From Marsupella aquatica (taxonomy: Eukaryota > Marchantiophyta), in assembly GCA_973895155.1 (NCBI GenBank), contig OZ316897.1:12276001-12340000 (forward strand): DNA of 64,000 nt. Direction: 5' to 3'. Position 1 is the first letter of the stretch, and each line of letters begins with the position of its first letter. Below, in pieces: positions 9,070 to 18,849 of the stretch. A model generated the notes under the pieces. That model ran no database searches. It was not told the origin of the DNA and saw nothing but the letters and a program-made list of their open reading frames with translations. A program made the position numbers and the translations under genes.

Positions 9070-12000
9070 CACCCCCCGGATCGACGATCTTCTGTGTGTT
9101 TGGTGCAGAAGGAAACAAAACCAGACCAAGGAGTTCAATGAATCGTTGGAAACATATTCCAGCAAGCGGTTTCGTTAAACCATCAGCTGGCATAATTTCA
9201 GTAGACAAATATTTGATCTGCACATGCCCTTGGCGAACCTGTTCACGTACATAATGCCATTGGATTTCAATGTGTTTGGTCCGAGCGTGATGCTCAGGAT
9301 TGATGGTTAATGCAATTGCCGGTTTATTGTCACCATAGATCACAACCGTCGTAATGTCTGAAGTGCAGAGATCGAGCTGCTGTAGAAGCTGCCGCAACCA
9401 GATAGCTTCCTTGCAAGCAATTGAGTAGGCGACGTATTCAGCCTCCGTACTGCTGGTGGTGATGATTGGCTGTTTCCGAGATTTCCAGCTGATGGCACCG
9501 CCTGCTAATTTGAAGAGATAACCAGATGTAGACTTTCGATCCACACTGTTATCAGCAAAAGATGCATCACAATAGCCCTGAAAATTCATTGAATGAATTT
9601 CAATGCCAGGAGAAGAAACAGCTTCGTACTTGAGGCCAAGATTAACAGTGCCTCGAAGATAACCAAGAATGTGCCTGACACAACTCTGATGTTCGGAGGC
9701 CGGATTATGAGCAAACTGGCCAAGTCGAGAACAACGCTCAGAAAGATCAGGTCTCGTCCATACTGCAAGGTACATGAGAGAGCCAATCATGGCTTGATAC
9801 AACTGCTTCTGATCATGTGTAGCAGGGATTTCACTTGGGAGCAGGCGATCAGTGCCGCTAGAAGGAGCAGACAAAGGAAGAGCCGACTCCATATGAAAAC
9901 GAGAAAGAACCTTAAGAGCATATTTCTGTTGGGCAAGGTAAAGGACACCTTGGCTACGATCACGATAGATGGCAAGCCCTAAATACTCAGTCAGATCTCC
10001 GAGCTCATGAACCTCATACTTGGAGGAGAGGATGGACTTCATAGACGCACTGCCGCTAAGAGTTTTTGAAACGGTAATAATATCATCCACCCATAAGACA
10101 ATAAGATCGCCATCAGAATTCTTAAGAACACAAGGATCTGAGGGTAAAGGAAAGAAGCCCTGCAAAGCTAAGTATGCGGTGATTTCGATGTACCACAGGC
10201 GTGGAGACTGGCGCAAGCCATACAAAGCTCGTAAAAGCAGCCAAACAAGAAGCTGGCCAAGATGATCGTAGGTTTCGTAGCCAGGAGGTGGTCGAACATA
10301 GATTGGAGCTTGACCAGCCATTAGAGCATTCAAAAAAGCCATAACAATATCATAACACTTAGCCTCAAGATTTAATGCAGCAACATTAGCCATGATAGCA
10401 CGGAAAGTCTCAGGACGGACCACTGATGCAAAAGTATCCCCGTAATCCTCCCCTGGTCGTTGTTTATCGCCACGAGCTACGAAACGTGCCTTGTAGATGC
10501 CCGTTGCTTTCTGTGTGTACACCCATTTTGATGGGAGAAGACGTGCACCAACAGGTAAAGGGATTAAACGTGCAACATTCAACTTCGTAAGTTGATTAAA
10601 CTCTCTCTTCTCTGCAGCTTGCCATAAATCAGCATCCGGCCTAGACATGGCCTCCTTGTGTGTCTTAGGCACCTCAGAGGAGGCTGAAAATAGTGCGGCC
10701 GAATAAGAATAAAGCAGCGTGGATGGAATGCGTGTCAGCAAAGAAGTAGAAAATCGAGGCGGAGGGATTCCCCGCGTAGATCGCTCAGAACGTCGAGGAG
10801 CTGAAGGTATATTAGATATTGCAGCTGTGAGGTCTGCTGTCAATTCTTGTGGCGAGATTGCACCCAAAGGGGGAAAGATAGAAGGAATTAAATTGTTATT
10901 GTCAAAACATTCCACAGAGTCGAGAGTATTGGCCGTAGACGAAGGGCCGGATTGTGACTGGCCATCAATGAGAGATGGAACAAATGGAGTGCTCGGCAGA
11001 ATAGAACCCGCAATTGCAAGTGGAGGAATAAGAGAAGTAATATCATATGGGACGTCGAGATGAATGAAACTTGAATCAGAAGATGTACTCGCCTCTAATG
11101 GAGAGGTGGTGCGTGGCGTTTCATCAATGGAAACGTATGCAGATACCGCAAACTCATTTGTATCCGGAAACCATATACAGTAATTCAAGCCATCACCGTA
11201 TCCAACCAAGTATCCCTTCTTAGCTCGAGCAGCAAACTTCTCACCACGAGGTCGAGTCTCTGGGGGTATATGAACGTAAGCAAGTGCTCCAAAGACGCGT
11301 AGATGAGAAATATTTGAATTGAACTGGCGATGAAATGGTTCATTCAAGGCAGCAACTGGGGATAAAGAAAGCGTGTTTGCAGTTGTCGGCAAACGATTGG
11401 TCACGTACACTGCAGCATTAATAGCCTCTGGCCAGAGTCGGGGTGGAAGATGAGAGTCAAGCAGCATCGCACGAGCCTGCTCTGTAATGACACCATTAGA
11501 TCGTTCAGCAATACCACTCTGAGTATGGTGGTATGGAGCCGAATGGGTCATGGTACACCCTTGGGTTGATAAGAAAGTCAGAAACTGCTGACTGCCAAAC
11601 TCAGTGCCATTGTCGCAATGAAGAGATGCAATGATGGTGGCATAGTGAGTTTGAATGGCCGTAAAAAATTGTTGGACAATAGGGACAGCTTGACTCTTAC
11701 TCTGAATAGAGTAGACCCAACGAAAACGTGAGTGATCATCAGTAAGAAGAAGAAAATACTTCTGATTTCGAATGCCAACAGTAGCGATGGGACCACACAG
11801 GTCAAGATGGATTTTCTGAAAAGGAGCAGAAGCCCGAGTGTGAGTTTCGCGAGAAATCACACGAGAAGATTTGGCCAAAGCGCATACTTCACAGGATGGC
11901 AAAGTGTGAGAACCAGAAAGCGTAATGTGTTCCTGTTGGATGATTTTCTGGAGGCCATCAGAATGAAGATGTGCAAATCTTCGATGAAGGAGAGGCAGAG

Positions 12001-13351
12001 TAACTGTTTGGGCGTAAAAATGGCTCTTATCAGGGACACAAGAAGATGTAGATTGAATCGTCAAGACCTTAAGACCATCAAGCCATTTTGCGGTGGCAAA
12101 TTCGTGACCAGTAACCTGTATGATAAAGCGGGACTCCCAGCCATGCCAATAGACTCCCTTCTTTTCAAGAAGATGCTCTAAGATAGTATTCAATTCGCTG
12201 CTAGGCATGTATCGAACATTGTGTAAACGAATATGTCGAAAGGATTGGTCAGTGCATCGTAATGAGAGATCAACAATGCCATATCCAGGAGAAATGATTT
12301 GACCAGCACCCGTATTGATGGAAAGCGGATCGGCAGTGTAGTCATGAAAAAGCTTCTGGTTATTACAGAAGTGATGATTGGCGCCTGAATCTGCAATCCA
12401 TGTGCCCGTATCAACTGCTTGAAGCTCTGTCAATTGTGCCGAATGAGAGCACTGCACAAAATTAAAGAGATCAAGATCTGGAGAAGAGTCGTGTACAGGA
12501 GCAGAAGAAGGAGAAGCCTGAACATTATTGGTACCCTGAAGACGCTGTTGAATGCGCTCCATAACAAGTGTATTTGGCTGCCAACCCGGACGTCGCAAGT
12601 GTAAATGTTTGTAGTAGCAGGTCTCCTCCTTGTGACGAGGTAAACGGCAATACTTGCAAATTTCCTTGGAGAGCGACGTCGAAGGAGGCCGGGGATTGGA
12701 CGTTGTCACATTGAGCTGCATCGGAGTGGGAGCAATCACAGCCAGATGATATTCGTCCTTGGCTTCTTGTAACAAAGAATCAAGAGATGGAGAAGCGGTT
12801 GGATTGCGCCGAAGGTGATCTCGGACATTGGCTGTCCAATGCTCATAATGCTTATCCAAACTGTGTATGAATTGCATGGTTTGGACAGCAGAATCAACAA
12901 CAATTCCAACGGCAGCACACCGATCAAGAGCATCTCGGTATTTTGTAGTAAAAATCTCCATATCTTCACCACGGTATTGAAGTTTGACGAAAGTCACCCA
13001 AGTGTTGTGCTTCTGAATGATGCCTTGAGGCTGGTATGTCTGCTTCAACTTATCCCAGCAAGCAGCCGCAGTGAGCACAGATGCTAGCGTACTTTGAATG
13101 TGTGGTTTGCACGTAGAGAGAATAATCATACGAGCATGTGCAGCTTGAGCATTGTAAGATTCTAAACGAGCTTGAAACTGATAGGCCTTCTCGTCCACTT
13201 CTTGTACCGGAGGAACTGCAGTACCATCAACAAATTTCCACCCGCCTGAAGATGCAAGACTAGAGGAGACAAGTAAATTCCACTGCTCATAGTTCGAGCC
13301 TCCTTCAAGTTTAGGCAACAGATGACTAGAATCGCGATATGTGAATGCCAT
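9065..13351 (-). CDS. Copia-2 gag-pol polyprotein
   Basis: The ATG at 13351 starts a frame of 1428 residues with no interruption. In order: gag with a CCHC knuckle (CKYCRLPRHKEETC); protease with IADSGANHHF; integrase with an HHCC zinc domain (RRFAHLHSDG, CEVCALAKSS) and D, D, E in HLDLCGP, HCDNGTEF and GIAERSNG; reverse transcriptase with LYGLRQSPRLWY and the catalytic pair as WVDD instead of the usual YVDD; RNase H with CDASFAD, TTSSTEAEY and ADGLTKPL. The frame is also open upstream to 13483 within the 5' LTR but has no ATG there, so the start at MAFTYRDSS is preferred. All catalytic acids seen are in place, so this copy could be active. Confidence 0.95.
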   Translation of the reverse strand: MAFTYRDSSHLLPKLEGGSNYEQWNLLVSSSLASSGGWKFVDGTAVPPVQEVDEKAYQFQARLESYNAQAAHARMIILSTCKPHIQSTLASVLTAAACWDKLKQTYQPQGIIQKHNTWVTFVKLQYRGEDMEIFTTKYRDALDRCAAVGIVVDSAVQTMQFIHSLDKHYEHWTANVRDHLRRNPTASPSLDSLLQEAKDEYHLAVIAPTPMQLNVTTSNPRPPSTSLSKEICKYCRLPRHKEETCYYKHLHLRRPGWQPNTLVMERIQQRLQGTNNVQASPSSAPVHDSSPDLDLFNFVQCSHSAQLTELQAVDTGTWIADSGANHHFCNNQKLFHDYTADPLSINTGAGQIISPGYGIVDLSLRCTDQSFRHIRLHNVRYMPSSELNTILEHLLEKKGVYWHGWESRFIIQVTGHEFATAKWLDGLKVLTIQSTSSCVPDKSHFYAQTVTLPLLHRRFAHLHSDGLQKIIQQEHITLSGSHTLPSCEVCALAKSSRVISRETHTRASAPFQKIHLDLCGPIATVGIRNQKYFLLLTDDHSRFRWVYSIQSKSQAVPIVQQFFTAIQTHYATIIASLHCDNGTEFGSQQFLTFLSTQGCTMTHSAPYHHTQSGIAERSNGVITEQARAMLLDSHLPPRLWPEAINAAVYVTNRLPTTANTLSLSPVAALNEPFHRQFNSNISHLRVFGALAYVHIPPETRPRGEKFAARAKKGYLVGYGDGLNYCIWFPDTNEFAVSAYVSIDETPRTTSPLEASTSSDSSFIHLDVPYDITSLIPPLAIAGSILPSTPFVPSLIDGQSQSGPSSTANTLDSVECFDNNNLIPSIFPPLGAISPQELTADLTAAISNIPSAPRRSERSTRGIPPPRFSTSLLTRIPSTLLYSYSAALFSASSEVPKTHKEAMSRPDADLWQAAEKREFNQLTKLNVARLIPLPVGARLLPSKWVYTQKATGIYKARFVARGDKQRPGEDYGDTFASVVRPETFRAIMANVAALNLEAKCYDIVMAFLNALMAGQAPIYVRPPPGYETYDHLGQLLVWLLLRALYGLRQSPRLWYIEITAYLALQGFFPLPSDPCVLKNSDGDLIVLWVDDIITVSKTLSGSASMKSILSSKYEVHELGDLTEYLGLAIYRDRSQGVLYLAQQKYALKVLSRFHMESALPLSAPSSGTDRLLPSEIPATHDQKQLYQAMIGSLMYLAVWTRPDLSERCSRLGQFAHNPASEHQSCVRHILGYLRGTVNLGLKYEAVSSPGIEIHSMNFQGYCDASFADNSVDRKSTSGYLFKLAGGAISWKSRKQPIITTSSTEAEYVAYSIACKEAIWLRQLLQQLDLCTSDITTVVIYGDNKPAIALTINPEHHARTKHIEIQWHYVREQVRQGHVQIKYLSTEIMPADGLTKPLAGICFQRFIELLGLVLFPSAPNTQKIVDPGGV
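9070..9077 (-). other. Polypurine tract of Copia-2
   Basis: On the minus strand a CGGGGGGTG run directly precedes the 3' LTR start TGTGAAAG, as expected for plus-strand priming. Confidence 0.75.
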
Positions 13352-13423
13352 GAGAAACCTCAAAAGAAGGAAGCCGGGAGAGGTAAAATGATGAGAGTAT
13401 TGATCAAATAAAGGCCCGTAACC

Positions 13424-13866
13424 TATGATCAGGAGTATCAAAACGAGGTAAAGTGCACACGGAAGTACGTGAAGAGAATACACGTGAGGAACTCAATGCT
13501 GTGAGAATTGGAGACAGAAAATAGTAAACATCGAGTCCATGAGTTCCAGTGAAAAAGCTTCGAATCCTCTATTGAATATTGAACTCTGAGTACCCCGAGA
13601 ATCAAACCGGACATAAGTACTTCAACCAAGAGCATTGCTCGCCCGGGGAGAAAAGCTAGTTTGAATTCTTAACAGGATAAACATGAGGATCGAGCATCCA
13701 CTAGACAGGAGCGGGGAGAGCAGAGCACAACACGTGTTGAGTCCCCGCTGTCAAAACACCCCGCGTCCTTTTACATGTAAGGACAGTAAGCGATGCAGGA
13801 AAATTCACAAAACTACAGAAAGAACGTCGAGACAAAGAACAGTAAAGGGAGAAAATCCCTTTCACA
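13424..13866 (-). repeat. 5' LTR of Copia-2
   Basis: 443 bp and the upstream LTR for minus-strand transcription. It has one difference from 8627-9069. It is bounded outside by the CTAGT target duplication. Confidence 0.94.
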
Positions 13867-13989
13867 CTAGTCAAGATATCTGCCAGGAAAGACTCTACGA
13901 GAATTTTAGATTGAGCCTTTGCTTCCAACTTTCCTGGGAAATATGAAAAAATCACACTTCCGTACTCTGTCATCTCGCGTCCACAAATC

Positions 13990-14830
13990 CTAAATGTTTT
14001 TCACCTCGGCCAATAGATTGTGAAGAGTTTGTAAGGAATATGATTTCACATATGGTTTTCTTTGTCCTTCCATGCATGCAGTAAGATGATGACGTGCTTT
14101 GGCAGTCGTGTCCCAGTGGGTCAAGGACATGGGATGGAAGCAAAATACAGGTTCCTTTGAATTGCTCAAAGGCGAAGGAAACACCCCTTTCTTCCTTTTT
14201 CGTTGTTGAGCAGAAAGTTGACAGAGAAACCATGTGTACTGCATGGGAGGAGGAGAGTCAACGTTGGGGGTCGTGGTGGGGACGCGAGGAAGATTCTCAA
14301 GTAGAGTCCAAATCTTCGAAGTGAAGCAAAAGCCAACAAGCTTGGGGAGACCTTTCAATTCCGGTTTGGACTTGTCGGACAAATAGGAGGATTTGGGACG
14401 ACAAATGACATATGTCGTCCCGGTCGATCCCGGTCCCGGAAAAATCACTGTCGCCATGGCCTCGCCAGTCAACATTGGTGACAGAGGGACCATTTGGCCC
14501 GGTGGATCTAAAGGAGATGGGTGACAATTGACAAAAGAGCCCTACGGTAGGGTGGCAGCGTCATCTATCTAGTCTCAAGGCCGCAAAATGTTGAATCTCA
14601 TGGTAACAACCGTTACTGAAGGATTCTCGCTTATCAGTTCCGTTTGACAAAGTTGGATACTTGATTGGAAGCTTCAAGGTAACTATCAGCTTCCAGAAGA
14701 CCCTGCAAGGATTGGATTCGATTGGTGACTAATCAAGTTGTTCTGTACTTTTCATGCCGGCGACCAAAAGATGACGCGGCTTTGGGAGTCGCGTCCCCGT
14801 GTAATCGTTGTGTTGCGATAACTCTTGGGG
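13990..14830 (+). repeat. Dispersed repeat R1, copies B (partial and diverged)
   Basis: At least two pieces in the same orientation as copy A. One, around 14000-14150, holds the AATAGATTGTGAAGAGT-type end and a GTGGGTCAAGGACAT block. The other, around 14500-14830, holds CCCTACGGTAGGGTGGCAGC and the GTTTGACAAA and TTGGAAGCTTCAAGGTAA blocks. There are long unrelated insertions between them. Confidence 0.6.
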
Positions 14831-17289
14831 TCTTTCTCAGTAGAATGGCGCTGGACTGCGTTTGAACGTCTGGCTCAAGTTTCCTCGTGTCCAAATTCAG
14901 CTCTCGGCTCAAAAGAATTTGTCCTGGACTTTGGATGTCTGTGAGAGAGCTTTGTTGTTGATTGCACAAGACGGAAAAGGAATGCTTCAGTGTAAAACGA
15001 AATCCTACAGGTGAAATACAGCCAAAAATTGAATGAAGGGCATCAGGCACGTATTGTTCTCGTTGTTAGATACCGCCCGAGACTATTGATTGTGGTACCC
15101 TTACAGCTGTGGTATACTTCCCTCCCCTTCAGACCATATTCAGCTCATGAGTTTTGGATTGATTCTCACTGATATCATTTCAAACTGTTGCCAGCCTTCG
15201 CAGAACTTTAACTGCGTAGTTTCAATGGAGTTGGGGACGGGAATAGAGACAGAAATTTCAGAGCCATAGTGGTCCGTTCCTTCTTTGAATTACTTTCGTT
15301 GAATCAACTGCAACATCAGAGCCAGCCAAGGTGGCCGGAGTAGTGTTACCGCGTCCCTTTCAGCTGAAGAAACCAAATCCAGGGGAACTTCATTACCCCA
15401 ACTGTTGCAGAGAAATGATCCAGCTAGAGTCAAAGTCTCTAATCCGGATGTTCGAAGGAGAAATAACTACCCTTCTCCTGAAATCGTGGAGCAAAATGGC
15501 ACTGGAAAAGAGTGGAAAAGAGAAGCATGAGTGGAATGTGAGCAAAATGGCACAGGATGGGAGAAGAATGAGTGGAATGAAAAAAAAAGTCTTCGACATT
15601 TCCCCCTTTTATATGGCTGGTGGCGTTGTAGGTGGAAAGGAGACTGAGTGCAAAAGAAACATTCATTTGGGAAAAACATTGTAGGTCCTAGGGTAGAGAT
15701 GAGGGAGAGGAGAGCTTAGACACCAGGGAAGAGGGGAGGCCAATGCAAAAGGATAGTCATGTGCTGGAGTTGGGGTGAGAGCCTGGACAAGGTGCAACCG
15801 TGTGTCAGGCAAGCAAGCAAGCCAAAATAAACTTGGAGGAAAGAGAGACACAAAAACAAACTTGGGCAGGAAAACAATTCATGTAGCAGCAAAACAAGGA
15901 TAAAAGCAAAAGAAAATAATCATGGCAGAAAACAAATTCCAAATGATGCCAAGAACATCAGAGAACCAAATAATTGGGTGGAGGCCAAAGCAATGCAAAG
16001 GTGAGATGATGTGGCTAGGTCTAAACAAAATCCTGGAAGAAAAATAGACTAGGAAAACTCTGGCAACTTGGAAAAGTATGGAACAAATAAATAGCTTTTG
16101 GCCATTTCAGATATATTGCAAAACCATCTTACGACTACACTCTGAAGAGATCTCTGCTATCATCTTAGAGGGTCCACAATCCTATGTCTTTTATACTTAA
16201 AGCTATATCAGGCCCTTTGTCTGAGGTTAGATTGGCAGACAATCTTCAAGCTCAGGCAATCGGGCCTTTTACACAATAAGCAGACACCTTTTGGGCTGCT
16301 GTGCGAAGAATTATTGCAAGAAAATGATTTCTTTATCCTAGTACTAGGTGTTCGGCACATAAAAACAAAGCAACCCTATTTATTATTTATGAAACCATGT
16401 ATTTGGCATGTAGAAAATAAAATAACTATACAGTACTAAATATCAGACAAATACAAAATACAATGTGTACTATAATTAAAAATATAACCATATATTAATA
16501 TGGTTGCTGTATTTTGTGTAAGTCTTCTTGTTGGTGATAGGATAAGAAATCATTTTCTGACAATAATTATTTGATTTAAACCCTCCAGTGTTTGTCATCA
16601 CAACATTCTATAGACAAGTGTGTCTGTTGCTCTTCAGCCTGTTGCTGTTCAGCCGGCTCGAGCATTCACTGTTCTTAGTAATGGTGAGACGGTTGGTGTT
16701 AGGGCTGCTGGTCAGATTCTTTTGCTTGACCTTCCTATGCAATTCTACACAGGTAGTGTTTTGGTCTTTTTCTTTCCGGTTTTGGTTGGCTTTTGCCAGG
16801 TCCCTTGGGCTCTTTGGCTCCTTGGTTCACTCCCCTGGATTGGGTCTTTATTTTGGGTGATCATGTCTCCTAGATGGTCGCTTTTTTTTTTGGCAATTTG
16901 AGATATTCAACTAGAATTATCCTACCATAGTGACATCAATACGCCTGTATTACGGTATGCCATGGAAGTGCGTACACCTGCACCATGGTAAGTGTCTGTT
17001 CATGCAAGCCTATTTTGCAGTGCAAAATTTGCCAAGATCCACCACACTTTATTAAGGTGCTGAGAGACAACGATGGTAGGATAATTCAAGATCTAATCCT
17101 CAAATCTGTGCTCGTAGGAATTGGTGCGACTAACACTGAATGGAGAGTTTGAATTGAACTGGAATGAGGGAACTTCAGCCTTTATGTTCAGACCTAGAAA
17201 CCCAATCCAGGGCCATTCGATTGAGACCCCAACAATTATCTCGTCATTTTCCAATACAACAGCTACTGTAGTTTCTCATCCCATCGAAT
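14831..17289. other. Intergenic, no gene recognised
   Basis: Mostly AT-rich sequence. An open frame at 15331-15684 (117 codons, plus strand) has no recognisable domain and is lysine-rich because of an A/G-rich tract, so it is not called. The stretch 16300-16600 is very AT-rich. Confidence 0.5.
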
Positions 17290-18120
17290 GAGGGGCCGTC
17301 AGAAGGATGTCTCCACTGCAAGACAAACAAATTTTTGATTCCGATACTGTACTGATGTCTTTGACCCACGCCCCACGGGGGTAAGATGATACTGTACTGA
17401 TGTCTTTGATCCACGGGGGCAAGCTGAGTCTGCTCGAAGCCAATAATTACCTGGAAACTTCCAATTCAGTGTCAATTTTGTCAAACGCAACTGAAAGAGA
17501 GAAATAGAGAATCTTTTAGTAACGGGCTATTGTTACTTGTTAGGACTTTGCCGCACTGAAGACTAGGTAGAATGATGCTGCTACCCTACCGTAGGGCTCT
17601 TCTTAGATTCCAATACCCATCTCCTTTAGATTACACCGGGCCCAATCATCCTCAGAACCCATGACCTTTTCGGTCAATAGTCGTGACTTGCGAGGCCCTA
17701 CAGTAACTTGGCAAGTTGTCTCAGGAGCCCACCATTCTAGCGTTTTTAATTGTGGGGTCCCGCGCTTCTTATTAAGGTGTTCACAGAGGTACATGCCAGA
17801 CGATAGGATAATTCCAGTTGAAATCATCCAGATGGATTATTGCAAGAAAACGATTTTTTAATTCCGCGACTTGACTTGATGTCCTGACCCACGGAGGCGC
17901 AACTCACAAGGCAGCATAATCTTGGTGGTTGGTCGATGGCATAAAAAACAACGAACGATATGTCATCAACGATATGTCATCAATCGAATCCAATCCTGGC
18001 AGAGTCTTCACAATCTAATGGCCAAGATGAGTATTCGAGAAAGTTGATAATTACCTTGAACCTGTCAAACGTTGGCTCCTTAAAGGAAAGAATCTTCAAA
18101 CAAAGTTGACAATTAGAGAC
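17290..18120 (-). repeat. Dispersed repeat R1, copy C (inverted)
   Basis: Opposite orientation to copies A and B and very similar to copy D (27450-28070) across the core: ACTTGGCAAGTTGTCTCAGG, the CCTACCGTAGGG block and the GATACTGTACTGATGTCTTTG end. A second partial end (about 17860-18120) follows. A short direct repeat of GATACTGTACTGATGTCTTTG lies near 17345-17410. Confidence 0.7.
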
Positions 18121-18629
18121 ATATAGTTAATGGACCTCCAAAGGGAGGTATTGTATACTGCGAGCAAGGAATTTTGTTAGGGATGAGAGTGTTGTTAGAG
18201 AGTCACTAGTGATTTTAAATCTCTTTTGCTTTTTGCTACCTTTCCTAATTTTTGTGTTTTTTTTTGAACCAGATGGCCAGCGCGTTCGCTAGCAAAAAGA
18301 GGAGTCCCAAAAATGTATGTTATCAACCATGTTCTTGTTAGTGAGGCAATTGGAGATAGAAAAATTAAGGGTCATGTGAGTAACACTAACAGTGGAAGTA
18401 TGATTTCTAGGTGCAGACTTGTCGGTCATGTCATTGAGATCAGTGAGAGTTCTACTCAAGCAACTTTCTTAGCACTTCTGGTGCGCAAAAGGGTGGCCTG
18501 CGCACTGACAGCAGCTCCATGGAGGATAAGTTGCAGTGGGAAGCGGGTGCGTTAGCATGATAAGTTTGTTGTCATCTTTCCATCCAGATACTGCTTATCA
18601 TCTGATAAATCAGAATAAAAAAACCTGGG

Positions 18630-18845
18630 TCACGCTTTTGTGAGCGGATGGCAGTGTCGATTTTCCCAAAAAGGAACATCCTTAGCCTTATGCAGCCTGG
18701 TTCCCTCAACAATGTGTTCAAGTTGAGTCGAGCGGGGTCTCAATTTCGGGCAGTCATAGAACATGTGTTCTATAGTCTCAATGTTACCTTGGCATGCAGT
18801 GCACATTCCATCACAACATATACAAAGCGGTGTAGACATTGACAA
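18630..18845 (-). pseudogene. Remnant of a non-LTR retrotransposon (zf-RVT-like segment)
   Basis: About 70 residues on the minus strand read CTACQGNIETIEHMFYDCPK, the spaced Cys/His pattern of the zinc-binding domain at the end of plant LINE-type reverse transcriptases. No polymerase domain, start codon or poly-A tail is attached, so only a scrap remains. The plus-strand stretch near 18270-18310 beginning ATGGCCAGCGCG may be from the same element but cannot be shown to be. Confidence 0.6.
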
Positions 18846-18849
18846 ACAT

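Larger units (their letters stand above)
8627..13866 (-). mobile_element. Young, intact Ty1/Copia retrotransposon, Copia-2
   Basis: Two 443-bp LTRs flank one uninterrupted gag-pol frame. The target duplication CTAGT is exact at 8622-8626 and 13867-13871. The LTRs differ at a single position (8996 G, 13793 A), pointing to a very recent insertion. On the minus strand the LTR starts TGTGAAAG and ends GATCATA, so by the target duplication the terminal pair is TG/TA rather than TG/CA. The sequence after the 5' LTR (GGTTACGGGCC on the minus strand) is not the common initiator-tRNA site. The protein is clearly different from Copia-1, so it is a separate lineage. Confidence 0.95.

Noticed and set aside
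13352-13483. 44-codon N-terminal extension of Copia-2 gag with a hydrophobic leader like a signal peptide
   Set aside because: The frame is open but has no ATG, and it lies partly in the LTR. The same hydrophobic reading occurs in the 3' LTR, so it is LTR sequence rather than a leader.
15331-15684. 117-codon plus-strand frame as a gene
   Set aside because: Its composition follows an A/G-rich tract, and no domain or supporting signals were seen.
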